From positions 1-64,000 of the forward strand of contig NZ_BJDS01000010.1 in assembly GCF_005405265.1 (NCBI RefSeq): 64,000 bases of DNA, written 5' to 3'. Shown piece after piece: positions 1-9,634 of the stretch. The DNA is from Enterococcus songbeiensis (GTDB lineage: Bacteria > Bacillota > Bacilli > Lactobacillales > Enterococcaceae). Position numbers and translations under genes: made by a program. The notes beneath the pieces are model-generated. The model was given only the letters and a program-made list of their open reading frames with translations. It was not told where the DNA came from and did not search any database. How positions within the stretch are numbered: position 1 is the stretch's first letter; each line of letters begins with the position of its first letter.

Positions 1-10
1 CGACTTTGTT

Positions 11-143
11 ATTTTAGCAATCTGTTTGCCGTCTGTCAATCACTTTTTTAAGTTTTTTCCAAACTTTTTTAATTGCTATTCTCAAGCGTTGTTTCTCTCT
101 TGCGAACATGTAATAATATACCAAGCATTCGCTTCTAAGTCAA
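11..143 (-). promoter_or_regulatory. Tandem rRNA-type promoters reading out of the left edge
   Basis: Two strong promoters lie on the minus strand. The upstream one has -35 TTGACT (138-143) and -10 TATATT (115-120) with a 17-nt spacer. The downstream one has -35 TTGACA (34-39) and -10 TAAAAT (11-16), also with a 17-nt spacer. A/T tracts resembling UP elements precede the downstream promoter. The starts are about 104 bp apart. Tandem promoters of this kind are typical of Firmicutes rRNA operons, so an rrn operon probably begins just left of the window. The hexamers are seen; the rRNA link is inference. Confidence 0.6.
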
Positions 144-415
144 CCAAAAGATTGTTGTTCTATCAACATTTTTAAGAATCCGTTTATAATAGAAAATAAT
201 GGTTTTTTTATTCGTTTTATTCTTTTTTATTCCGATGATTTTGTTGTTTTCAAAATAAACGTTCGTGTTTTTTCTATATGGAAGAATCATTCGCTATTTA
301 TAAATCGGAAGTATCGCACCAAAAATGGCTTTAAGTGTCTACTTTTGCTTTTTTTTGATACTATTAAGCTGTGAAGAAGGAAAAGTTGACATTATATAGT
401 AGGAGGAATTTATTT
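144..415. other. Gene-free AT-rich stretch before croR
   Basis: I see no convincing coding sequence or RNA gene here. The stretch separates the leftward promoters from croR. The croR Shine-Dalgarno AGGAGGA is at 401-407. A promoter for croR must lie in the AT-rich tract before it, but no pair of hexamers is clear enough to name. Confidence 0.5.
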
Positions 416-1105
416 ATGAAAATATTAGTTGCTGATGATGACAAGGAAATTGTTGAACTACTGAGCATTTATATCCACAACGAGGGCTATGAAGTGGTAA
501 AAGCTTATGACGGAAAAGAGGCTCTTTCGAAGATTCGCACGACGCCGGATATTGAATTACTGATTTTAGATATTATGATGCCGGAAAAAGATGGGATGCA
601 AGTAGTGAAGGAACTGCGAAAAGAGTCGCAGATTCCAATTATTATGTTGACTGCCAAAACTACTGACATGGATAAAATCAAAGGCTTGGTGGCTGGAGCA
701 GATGATTATGTGACGAAGCCCTTCAATCCTTTAGAGGTAATGGCCAGAGTCAAATCTTTGTTGCGCCGAACCAGCATGCAGGTCAAACCGGAACAACCAG
801 ATGTATTGGAGGTCAGCTCCCTGATTATCAACAAAGATTCCCACGAAGTCAAAACGGTGGAGGGTAAAGAGATCCAACTGACAGCGTTGGAGTTTGGCAT
901 TTTGTATCTCCTAGCCTCTCATCCTAATCGGGTCTTTAGTGCCGACGAAATTTTTGAACGGGTTTGGAAACAAGAAAGTGTGGTTTCTGCCAAAACCGTC
1001 ATGGTACACGTCAGTCATTTGCGAGATAAAATCGAGGAAGCGACGGATGGCGAAAAGGTCATTCAAACTGTGTGGGGGGTCGGCTACAAGATAGATGCAA
1101 AATAA
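416..1105 (+). CDS. croR: CroR-like OmpR-family response regulator
   Basis: Cytoplasmic DNA-binding response regulator. The receiver domain (about 1-118) has the acidic pocket D7-D9, phosphoacceptor D52 in LILDIMMP and K101 in VTKPF; a winged-helix OmpR-type domain follows (about 130-229). The start at 416 is chosen over an earlier in-frame codon because AGGAGGA lies 8 nt before it. The gene overlaps the histidine kinase gene by 11 nt, so the pair is co-translated. In enterococci the two-component pair next to serS is CroRS, which controls intrinsic cephalosporin resistance and the response to cell-wall stress. The symbol rests on that synteny and on VanR-like sequence. The family is certain; the name is likely. 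Confidence 0.8.
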   Translation: MKILVADDDKEIVELLSIYIHNEGYEVVKAYDGKEALSKIRTTPDIELLILDIMMPEKDGMQVVKELRKESQIPIIMLTAKTTDMDKIKGLVAGADDYVTKPFNPLEVMARVKSLLRRTSMQVKPEQPDVLEVSSLIINKDSHEVKTVEGKEIQLTALEFGILYLLASHPNRVFSADEIFERVWKQESVVSAKTVMVHVSHLRDKIEEATDGEKVIQTVWGVGYKIDAK

Positions 1106-2270
1106 AACCGAAAAAAAGAAACATATCACGTTGACCTCAAAAGAAATCAGCGAGTTGTTTGCAGAAGGAATCGTAACGATTATTTTATTGTTACTATTAA
1201 ATGTCGCTGTTTTGGTGGTACTCTCTTCTGTCATCAACAGCTCCCCTTCATTGACAGATGCTATTTGGGATTCAAAAAATATTTTTGCCAGCCGCTTGGA
1301 TTCTGACATTTTTTGGAATGGCCGCAATTTTATTTTGCCGCTTTTTCTGATTCTTGATGTGGCGGTTTTGTATTGGCGATTGATTCGCCGGTATCGGCAA
1401 ATGCAGCTGCGGCATATTATCAGCGAGCTGCACTACATCGCTAACGGCAATTACGATCATCGCATTCCCTTTGAACTACGGGGAGACTTGAATCGGGTTG
1501 TTTCCAGTATCAACGGGCTGGTAGACAGTACGGTGGCTGCAATCGAAGATGAGCGGCGAATCGAAAAATCTAAGGATGAGTTGATTACAAATGTCAGCCA
1601 TGATATTCGTACCCCTTTGACTTCGATCATCGGATATTTGGGGCTGATCGAGGATCGGCAGTATCATTCAGAAGAAGATTTGCTGAAATATACCCACACC
1701 GCTTACGTCAAAGCCAAGCAAATGAAGTCGCTGGTGGAGGATCTTTTTGAATACACGAAGGTTCGGCAACCAAGTGTCCCTATCAACATGACCAGTTTTG
1801 ATATGGTTCAACTGGTGGAACAACTTGCTGTGGATTTTGAACTGGAAGCCAGTAAAAAAGGTGTGCAGATTCAGACGGTGGCTGATGCTCCGCAATTGAT
1901 CATGGATGGTGATACGGAAAAACTGGTGCGGGTCTTTAACAATTTACTGACCAATGCCCTGAAATACGGCAAAGGTGCCACACAAATCATCATTGAAGTG
2001 GAAAAAGCCGGAACAGAAGCTGTGCTGGTGGTTAAAAACAATGGGGAAATGATTCCGAAATATGCGCTGGATTCGTTGTTTGACCGATTCTATCGGGTGG
2101 AGGAATCCCGCAATCAGGAAACTGGCGGCACCGGTTTAGGGCTGGCGATCTCCCAAAGTATTGTCGCCTTGCACGGCGGCTATATCTATGCAAAATCTAC
2201 GCCCCAGTGGACTTCCTTTATCATCCATCTACCTATCAAGCGCAATAGCGCAATGGCAAAAAAGGAATAG
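1095..2270 (+). CDS. croS: CroS-like sensor histidine kinase
   Basis: Membrane histidine kinase partner of the preceding regulator. Two membrane helices (about 26-48 and 78-95) flank a very short extracytoplasmic loop of about 30 residues, so it probably senses something in or at the membrane. A HAMP-like linker follows, then the H box NVSHDIRTP with H169, the N box (NNLLTNALKYG) and the ATP-lid glycines GGTGLGLA. It begins 11 nt inside croR. Its stop codon directly abuts the -35 of the serS promoter. VanS-like kinases share this architecture; the CroS name comes from the position beside serS. Confidence 0.8.
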   Translation: MQNKTEKKKHITLTSKEISELFAEGIVTIILLLLLNVAVLVVLSSVINSSPSLTDAIWDSKNIFASRLDSDIFWNGRNFILPLFLILDVAVLYWRLIRRYRQMQLRHIISELHYIANGNYDHRIPFELRGDLNRVVSSINGLVDSTVAAIEDERRIEKSKDELITNVSHDIRTPLTSIIGYLGLIEDRQYHSEEDLLKYTHTAYVKAKQMKSLVEDLFEYTKVRQPSVPINMTSFDMVQLVEQLAVDFELEASKKGVQIQTVADAPQLIMDGDTEKLVRVFNNLLTNALKYGKGATQIIIEVEKAGTEAVLVVKNNGEMIPKYALDSLFDRFYRVEESRNQETGGTGLGLAISQSIVALHGGYIYAKSTPQWTSFIIHLPIKRNSAMAKKE

Positions 2271-2299
2271 TTGACGAAGGAGATTTTTTTCGTTATTCT
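2271..2299 (+). promoter_or_regulatory. serS leader promoter
   Basis: TTGACG (2271-2276), a 17-nt spacer and TATTCT (2294-2299). The -35 begins at the base after the croS stop codon. It drives the T-box leader that follows. Confidence 0.75.
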
Positions 2300-2354
2300 T
2301 AGTACAAACAAAAGAGCTAAAATACAGAGAACCTAGTACAAATCTTCTTTTTTT

Positions 2355-2539
2355 CAGAGAGCTGATGGGTAGTGCAAATCAGTAAGAGGCGATTTGGAAT
2401 CCACTTCTCAATGGGTCTTTCGAAAGAAGGAACGTTTGACTTATGTTACAAGTCTTCAAGGGCAACAGAAATGTTGAACTTGGGTGGCAACGCGATCGTT
2501 ACTTCGTCCCAAGCATAGCTTTGGGGCGGAGTTTTTTTT
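2355..2539 (+). promoter_or_regulatory. T-box riboswitch, serine specific, controlling serS
   Basis: Tandem tRNA-sensing leader. Stem I starts at AGAGAGC. The specifier loop GAA-TCC-A has the serine codon TCC at 2400-2402. The T-box GGGTGGCAACGCG is at 2482-2494; its TGGC can pair with the GCCA 3' end of tRNA-Ser, whose discriminator base is G. The alternative terminator (2501-2539) has a stem ACTTCGTCCCAA / TTGGGGCGGAGT followed by eight T. Uncharged tRNA-Ser should favour the antiterminator and turn serS on. Confidence 0.93.
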
Positions 2540-2565
2540 ATTTATAATTTATAGGGGGAACGAAA

Positions 2566-3837
2566 ATGTTAGATGTAAAAATGATTCGGCAAAATTTTGA
2601 AGAGGTAAAAACGAAATTAAGTACACGAGGCGTACCGGCAGAAATTTTGACCCGCTTTTTGACATTGGATGAAAAACGCCGTCAATTGCTAGTTCAATCG
2701 GAAGATTTAAAAAAATACCGCAATGACGTTTCTGCAGAAATCGCACAATTGAAACGGACGAAGCAAGATGCAGCAGATAAAATCACTGAAATGAAGGAAG
2801 TCGGGACGAAAATCAAAGCCTTCGACGAGGAAATCGCCGCAATTGATGAAGAACTGCGAACGATCACGACCACTTTGCCAAATCTACCGGCTGATTCTGT
2901 ACCTGTTGGGGCAGACGAAGAGGACAACGTGGAAGTCCGCCGCTGGGAAACACCCCGAACCTTTGATTTTGAACCAAAACCACACTGGGATATCGCAGAA
3001 AAATTAGGTATTCTCGATTTTGAACGGGGAGCAAAGGTTTCCGGCAGTCGTTTCGTTTATTACCGCGGTCTTGGTGCACGTCTAGAACGTGCTTTATACA
3101 ACTTTATGCTGGATCAACACATCTACGAACACGGCTACACTGAAATGATGACACCATACATCGTTAACAGCAATGCTATGTTTGGGACAGGACAATTTCC
3201 AAAATTCAAAGAAGATGTCTTTCAATTAGAAAATTCAGATTTGACATTGATCCCTACGGCGGAAGTTCCTTTGACAAACTTTTACAACGGTGAAATTTTA
3301 GATGGCAAAGAGCTGCCAATCTCTGTGACTGCCTTGAGCCCTTCTTTCCGTTCAGAAGCCGGTAGTGCCGGTCGGGATACCCGTGGTCTGATTCGTTTGC
3401 ATCAATTCAACAAAGTAGAAATGGTCAAATTCAGTGATGAAGACCATTCTTATGAAGAATTAGAAAAAATGACCAACAATGCTGAAGACATTTTGCAAAA
3501 ATTACATTTGCCTTATCGGGTTGTCGCTCTTTCAACCGGAGACATGGGCTTTTCTGCCGCAAAAACCTACGATCTTGAAGTCTGGATTCCTGCGCAAGAC
3601 ACCTATCGGGAAATCAGCTCTTGTTCTAACTGTGAAGACTTCCAAGCACGACGCGCCATGATCCGTTACCGGGATGCTGATGGAAAAATTCATTACGCCC
3701 ATACCTTGAATGGCTCTGGATTAGCCGTTGGTCGGACAGTGGCAGCTGTGTTGGAAAACTACCAAAATGCAGATGGCAGCGTCACAGTACCGGATGTTTT
3801 AGTTCCTTATATGGGCGGCGTAACGGTCATTAAATAA
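2566..3837 (+). CDS. serS: Seryl-tRNA synthetase
   Basis: Charges tRNA-Ser with serine in the cytoplasm. The 423-residue length is normal. The N-terminal region (about 30-100) is the antiparallel coiled-coil arm that grips the tRNA long arm, visible as a charged Lys/Glu-rich helix pair. The class II catalytic core follows, with motif 2 around [20 protein letters not shown] and motif 3 near [11 protein letters not shown]. The start at 2566 has AGGGGGAA 6 nt upstream. It is a single gene under its own T-box promoter. Confidence 0.97.
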   Translation: MLDVKMIRQNFEEVKTKLSTRGVPAEILTRFLTLDEKRRQLLVQSEDLKKYRNDVSAEIAQLKRTKQDAADKITEMKEVGTKIKAFDEEIAAIDEELRTITTTLPNLPADSVPVGADEEDNVEVRRWETPRTFDFEPKPHWDIAEKLGILDFERGAKVSGSRFVYYRGLGARLERALYNFMLDQHIYEHGYTEMMTPYIVNSNAMFGTGQFPKFKEDVFQLENSDLTLIPTAEVPLTNFYNGEILDGKELPISVTALSPSFRSEAGSAGRDTRGLIRLHQFNKVEMVKFSDEDHSYEELEKMTNNAEDILQKLHLPYRVVALSTGDMGFSAAKTYDLEVWIPAQDTYREISSCSNCEDFQARRAMIRYRDADGKIHYAHTLNGSGLAVGRTVAAVLENYQNADGSVTVPDVLVPYMGGVTVIK

Positions 3838-3885
3838 TAATGATCGTTAATTTAATTTTTTGTTTGTCTCTTGGGCTTGAAGGAA

Positions 3886-3914
3886 TGTTACAAAGATGTT
3901 ACAATGCCGTTACA
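3886..3914 (+). promoter_or_regulatory. WalR-type direct-repeat box upstream of the deacetylase
   Basis: TGTTAC (3886-3891), 5 nt, TGTTAC (3897-3902), 5 nt, CGTTAC (3908-3913). The first two match the published WalR/YycF consensus TGTWAH-N5-TGTWAH exactly. The third copy keeps the 11-bp spacing with one change. The box is 36 nt upstream of the start codon of a cell-wall enzyme, which fits the known WalR regulon. Confidence 0.6.
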
Positions 3915-3949
3915 GTTAATAATTTCTATTGTTTTACGGAGGTCTCTAA

Positions 3950-5410
3950 ATGAGTGAAAATCAGCACTATTCGACCCGTAGCCAGCGCCATAGCCAACAG
4001 CCGAAAAAAAGTAACACTGGAAAAAATATTTTTACGATTATCAGTATTTTATTTGTAGCTCTCGTCCTTGTTGGCGGCTATTCGATTTTTTCAATGAAGC
4101 AGCATCAAGCCCAGGCGATGGAACACTTTACCGACAGCGCCAAAAGCTTGTTGGCAGATATTCAAGAAGAACGGGATCAAAGCGGATTAGCGAATAAGAA
4201 AACCGTTAAAGGAAACGAACAGGTCAAATTGGTGATCTACACCCCACAAAATGACAGTCCGATTCCTGATGCAGATAAAAAATTAACCGCACTTGCCAAT
4301 CAAATCAAAAAACAGGTCAAAGCAGATGAAATGGCGGTTCTTGTCAGCAAAGTTGCTGTCAAGCATGTGACCGATCAATTGGATACCTACCAATTAGTGG
4401 CGGAGCATTATCGGTGGAACGAAAAAGAAAATACCTTTAAACAAGCCAAAGGTCTTAGCGAAGCCCCAGTTTATGTCTCACAAAAAACCGGTAAGGCGGT
4501 TGCCATCAAAGATGTTATCCCTTCCGAAGCAGATCTTTTGGGTATTCAGCAAGTGATCCAACAAAAAATTCTGGATGCTTCAAAGGAAAAAGGAATGATC
4601 GACAAGGTTTTGACTATGCCTCGGATCAGTTTTGATAATGAGATCACTTATACACCAGAAAATCTGACGATCTCCTTGCCAAAAAATGACACGGGAACAT
4701 CGACCATCACCTTGGCTTACAAAGATATTGCAGCTTATGTCAATACGCAGCTGGTGGATCCGGCAACAGTGAAAGATGCCTTGCCGGTCATCGATCCAAA
4801 GAAAAAATATATTGCACTGACATTTGATGACGGGCCAAATGGTGTGACGACACCAAAATTATTAGATATTCTGAAGGAAAAAAATGCTAAGGCGACCTTC
4901 TTCATGCTGGGTGAAAATGTGTCTGCCAATCAAGAATTGGTAAAACGTGTCCACGAGGAAGGCCATGAAGTTGCCAGTCATTCCTATTCCCATCCTCAGT
5001 TGACGACTTTAAATGCCAAACAGGTCCAAGAAGAAGTTCGCAAGACCGACAAGGCGATTTTTGAAGCCAGCGGAATATTGCCACGAAATATTCGCCCTCC
5101 TTATGGCGCAATTGATGGAGCAACCGCAAAAACGATCGGCAAGCCGATCATTCAATGGGATATTGATTCTGAAGACTGGAAATCCAAAAACGCAGCGATC
5201 ATTACGCCACGGGTGACAGGCAGTGCCTATAACGGGGCCATGATCCTGATGCATGATATCCACTCTGAAACGATTGCGGCAGTTCCCGGCATCATCGATA
5301 CCCTGCAAGCACAGGGGTATGAATTTGTCACTATCGATACTTTATTGGCGGGCAAACAAAAACCTCTCCATCAATACTTCGGTATGACAGACGAACGTTA
5401 TGTTGAATAA
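3950..5410 (+). CDS. pgdA: Membrane-anchored polysaccharide (peptidoglycan) deacetylase
   Basis: Predicted cell-surface NodB-fold deacetylase that removes acetyl groups from peptidoglycan amino sugars, a change that protects against lysozyme. A cytoplasmic tail of about 26 residues precedes one membrane helix (27-48). An extracytoplasmic linker domain (about 60-280) follows, then the NodB domain with TFDDGPNG (near 290), the metal histidines in SHSYSHP (near 344), RPPYGA, WDIDSEDW and the final LMHDIHS. All catalytic motifs look intact. The gene is monocistronic, with a WalR-type box upstream and a strong terminator downstream. The substrate is inferred from the family; the symbol marks the closest known role. 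Confidence 0.8.
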   Translation: MSENQHYSTRSQRHSQQPKKSNTGKNIFTIISILFVALVLVGGYSIFSMKQHQAQAMEHFTDSAKSLLADIQEERDQSGLANKKTVKGNEQVKLVIYTPQNDSPIPDADKKLTALANQIKKQVKADEMAVLVSKVAVKHVTDQLDTYQLVAEHYRWNEKENTFKQAKGLSEAPVYVSQKTGKAVAIKDVIPSEADLLGIQQVIQQKILDASKEKGMIDKVLTMPRISFDNEITYTPENLTISLPKNDTGTSTITLAYKDIAAYVNTQLVDPATVKDALPVIDPKKKYIALTFDDGPNGVTTPKLLDILKEKNAKATFFMLGENVSANQELVKRVHEEGHEVASHSYSHPQLTTLNAKQVQEEVRKTDKAIFEASGILPRNIRPPYGAIDGATAKTIGKPIIQWDIDSEDWKSKNAAIITPRVTGSAYNGAMILMHDIHSETIAAVPGIIDTLQAQGYEFVTIDTLLAGKQKPLHQYFGMTDERYVE

Positions 5411-5412
5411 GA

Positions 5413-5456
5413 AAAGGCTAAGAGTTGCGGAAATTCCGCGGCTCTTAGCCTTTTTT
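5413..5456 (+). terminator. Intrinsic terminator of the deacetylase gene
   Basis: The arms AAGGCTAAGAG and CTCTTAGCCTT enclose an inner TGCGG/CCGCG pairing and are followed by a T run. It lies directly after the deacetylase stop codon. Confidence 0.85.
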
Positions 5457-5474
5457 GAATAATTGCTGAAGTTG

Positions 5475-6134
5475 TTAAAAAATAATGTTTTCTTTGATAA
5501 TCTCCAGATTCTTGATCCAGATACGCCGATTTTTTACTGCGATGGCACCCATTTCTTTTAATTGCTGCATCATTCGATTGACAGAGCTGGCCGCTGCGAT
5601 ACCGCAAAAACGAGCGATTTCCTCATTGGTGACGACAAAATCGATCAAAATTCCTTTTCCCTCCACATCAACACCAAACATATCGTAGAGTTCATAGATC
5701 TGTGCGCAGACTGCCCCAAATTTGCCGTTCATCAGCATCTGCTGCATTTTTTTCATAGAATGGAGCAAACGTAGCCGGTAATAATCTTTAACGTAATTTT
5801 GCAGCTCCAGATTACTGTTGATGTGTTTCCAAAATTCCACCCGGTCGATGCGATAAAGCTCGGCTTTTTCTGATTCCACCCGAATATTGAAGGGGGCATC
5901 GATAAATTGGGAATACTCGTCTTTTAACAAGGAGACGATTTCAAGGCCGTTGATGTATTCAATGTTGAATTCCCGTCCATCCTTTGAGATCACGCTGGTC
6001 TTGATTACCCCGCTCTTCAAAATATAGACATGCTTGTCCTGTAATCCTTCATAAATCAGATATTTCTTCTTTTCCTTCACAATGATCGGAAATGAGTGTT
6101 CATTCAGATAGTCACTTAAGACCTTACTATCCAT
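5475..6134 (-). CDS. Crp/Fnr-family transcriptional regulator
   Basis: The N-terminal half (about 20-130) resembles a cyclic-nucleotide-type beta-roll with an effector pocket. The C-terminal half carries a Crp-type helix-turn-helix (NEEIARFCGIAAASSVNRMM). It has no N-terminal cysteine cluster, so it is not a classical oxygen-sensing Fnr. I start at the ATG at 6134, because GGGAG (6146-6150) gives it usable spacing; an upstream GTG at 6146 overlaps that GGGAG. It is divergent from the small gene and MFS transporter at 6372-7940 and probably controls them. The ligand is unknown. Confidence 0.8.
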   Translation of the reverse strand: MDSKVLSDYLNEHSFPIIVKEKKKYLIYEGLQDKHVYILKSGVIKTSVISKDGREFNIEYINGLEIVSLLKDEYSQFIDAPFNIRVESEKAELYRIDRVEFWKHINSNLELQNYVKDYYRLRLLHSMKKMQQMLMNGKFGAVCAQIYELYDMFGVDVEGKGILIDFVVTNEEIARFCGIAAASSVNRMMQQLKEMGAIAVKNRRIWIKNLEIIKENIIF

Positions 6135-6243
6135 TTTTTGGTGCACTCCCTTTTTCTAATAAACAACTTTTTCTCAACCTATAATAACAGATGTACTCAT
6201 AAGATACACTAATAATTATTTCTGAAAATTTACAAAAAATAGT

Positions 6244-6256
6244 AACAAATGTTGTT
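6244..6256. promoter_or_regulatory. Candidate operator in the divergent intergenic region
   Basis: AACAA-ATG-TTGTT has perfect 5-bp arms, midway between the Crp/Fnr gene and the rightward genes. A TATAGT -10 element (6330-6335) for the rightward pair has no good -35, which would suit an activator-dependent promoter. Binding is inferred. Confidence 0.35.
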
Positions 6257-6371
6257 GATTTAGGTTTCTTCCTTTTGTCATTACCGAAAAAAAACAGCAA
6301 AGTCGCATTTTTTTTGGTTTCTGTCTTGGTATAGTGACACTCGTAAAGAAAAAAGAAAAGAGGTTTTTACT

Positions 6372-6695
6372 ATGGAACAATGGACAGAATTATTAATTGA
6401 CCGGCTAGAAGCTGCCTACCGGGCACGTTTTGACCGGGAAGCTGCGTTGGTTTTCCTCAACGATGCCTACCAAGAATATTTGCTTTTGCGAACACAACCC
6501 CTAACAGAGGAGAAAGAACAGCGAGAAATCTTGGCACGCTTCATGGAAACTCGGGATTTGTTTATTCGTCAGCTGGTGGATCGCTACCCTTCAAACTATG
6601 CCGATGTGGAACAAAAAATCCAACAACTGAAAAACGTTTGTCAGGAAGAAACTGCAACGGTCGATTTTGATATGCGTCTGCACCCAGCCTTTTAA
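6372..6695 (+). CDS. Small helical protein of unknown function
   Basis: I do not recognise this 107-residue protein. It is charged, has no signal peptide or membrane segment, and looks almost entirely alpha-helical, with Glu/Arg-rich stretches around residues 15-75. AGAGG lies 8 nt before the ATG. It is 36 nt upstream of the MFS transporter gene and probably shares its promoter. Both are divergent from the Crp/Fnr regulator, so it is likely an accessory factor of that small regulon. Confidence 0.65.
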   Translation: MEQWTELLIDRLEAAYRARFDREAALVFLNDAYQEYLLLRTQPLTEEKEQREILARFMETRDLFIRQLVDRYPSNYADVEQKIQQLKNVCQEETATVDFDMRLHPAF

Positions 6696-6731
6696 CAAGA
6701 AACTAAAACTTATTGGAGTGAATGATCCGTA

Positions 6732-7940
6732 ATGGAAGAAAAATTATTTAATAAAGGATTTATTAGTATCACTGTTATCAATTTTATCGTCTTTTTGGTT
6801 TATTATCTTTTGATGGTCATCATCGCCGTTATCGCACAAGATCATCTTGGAGCTACCCCCGGACAAGCCGGACTTGCTTCTGGGATTTACATTATCGGCA
6901 CATTGCTTGCCCGGCTTTATGTTGGGAAGAAACTGGAATTATTCGGTCGTAAAGCCGTCTTGCGTTTTGGTGCGGTATTTTACCTGCTGACCACCCTTGC
7001 TTATTTTTATATGCCAACCATTGCTATTTTGTATCTGGTACGTTTCTTAAACGGATTTGCTTATGGAACGGTATCCACTGCAACGAATGCGATTGTTACC
7101 GCCTATATCCCAGAATCCAAAAACGGCGAAGGCATCAACTATTACGGATTAAGTACCAGTTTAGCAGCAGCCATCGGACCTTTCCTTGGTATGGTTTTGC
7201 TGAATACCACCAATTTTTATTTCATTATTCTTTTCTCCGTTCTTTTGATCTTATTTACCACCATTGGTTGTTTCATGATGCCGGTAAAAAATATTACCTT
7301 ATCTGAAGAACATCGGGCATTATTGAATAAATGGTCTTTAGACAGCTTTATCGAATACAAGGTCTTGTTTATTTCCTTTATCGCCTTTTTGATTGGCTTG
7401 GCTTATTCAAGTGTGTTGGCTTTTCTTTCTTCCTACGCACAAGTCATCCATTTAGTAACAGCCAGCTCCTTCTTCTTCGTGGTCTATGCTACAGTCATTA
7501 CCTTTACCAGACCATTGTCCGGCAGAATTTTTGATGCCAAGGGAGAAAATTATGTCATGTATCCCAGCTATCTCTTTTTATCTTTAGGGTTGATCGTGTT
7601 GAGCTTTACTTCTGCTAGCTGGATGCTACTGCTGGCTGGTGCCTTTATCGGTTTAGGTTACGGTACTTTCATGTCAAATGGACAAGCGATTTGTTTGAAA
7701 AAGGTCAACAGCCATCGGATTGGGATCGCTCTTTCCACGTATTTCATCGGTTTGGATCTGGGCTTAGGTGTTGGTCCTTACCTTATGGGTGAATTACGCA
7801 GCTTCCTATCATTTTCCGGATTGTATCTATTTTCAGCGATCATTCCAATTCTTTGCACGGTTTTATATGCTATTTTTTATAAAAAAACCGTCAGCACCAA
7901 AGAAAAAAGCGAAGCCGTATCGGAGTCTGTCGCTGAATAA
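6732..7940 (+). CDS. Major facilitator superfamily transporter
   Basis: A 402-residue membrane protein with about 12 hydrophobic helices. The loop between helices 2 and 3 carries a GKKLELFGRKAVLRFG segment like the MFS signature (G-x-x-x-D-R-x-G-R-R). The central break with a hydrophilic stretch is near 185-210. Overall it resembles drug/sugar efflux MFS proteins, but the substrate cannot be read from the sequence. It is probably co-transcribed with the small gene upstream and controlled by the divergent Crp/Fnr protein. Confidence 0.8.
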   Translation: MEEKLFNKGFISITVINFIVFLVYYLLMVIIAVIAQDHLGATPGQAGLASGIYIIGTLLARLYVGKKLELFGRKAVLRFGAVFYLLTTLAYFYMPTIAILYLVRFLNGFAYGTVSTATNAIVTAYIPESKNGEGINYYGLSTSLAAAIGPFLGMVLLNTTNFYFIILFSVLLILFTTIGCFMMPVKNITLSEEHRALLNKWSLDSFIEYKVLFISFIAFLIGLAYSSVLAFLSSYAQVIHLVTASSFFFVVYATVITFTRPLSGRIFDAKGENYVMYPSYLFLSLGLIVLSFTSASWMLLLAGAFIGLGYGTFMSNGQAICLKKVNSHRIGIALSTYFIGLDLGLGVGPYLMGELRSFLSFSGLYLFSAIIPILCTVLYAIFYKKTVSTKEKSEAVSESVAE

Positions 7941-7991
7941 TTAGACGGAAACTTCTTTCCTTTTTATCGAAAATTGATTTGTACCATCAAA

Positions 7992-8022
7992 AACCCCCCA
8001 CAGCAACTGCTGCGGGGGGGTT
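7992..8022 (-). terminator. Intrinsic terminator of guaB, convergent with the MFS gene
   Basis: The stem AACCCCCC-CAGC / GCTG-GGGGGGTT is followed on the minus strand by TTTTTGA. It serves guaB and may also stop rightward transcripts from the MFS gene, where the T tract is weaker. Confidence 0.8.
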
Positions 8023-8038
8023 GTTAGATTCTCAGTTT

Positions 8039-9553
<1,515 letters not shown>

Positions 9554-9558
9554 TTATG

Positions 9559-9587
9559 AAATTAACAGAAAAAATCAGACAAGTCAA
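9559..9587 (-). promoter_or_regulatory. guaB promoter
   Basis: TTGACT (9582-9587), a 17-nt spacer, TAATTT (9559-9564), 35 nt upstream of the guaB start. Confidence 0.6.
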
Positions 9588-9634
9588 ACAATCAAAATAA
9601 ATTCTCATTTTATTGGCAAAAAAAGTAGGATTTA

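Noticed and set aside
911-1327. A 138-codon antisense frame across the croR-croS junction
   Set aside because: It lies opposite two well-supported overlapping genes and has no ribosome site; it is a shadow of their codon use.
5413-5456. A small RNA gene suggested by the strong hairpin
   Set aside because: It directly follows a stop codon and has a T run, so it is explained as the deacetylase terminator.
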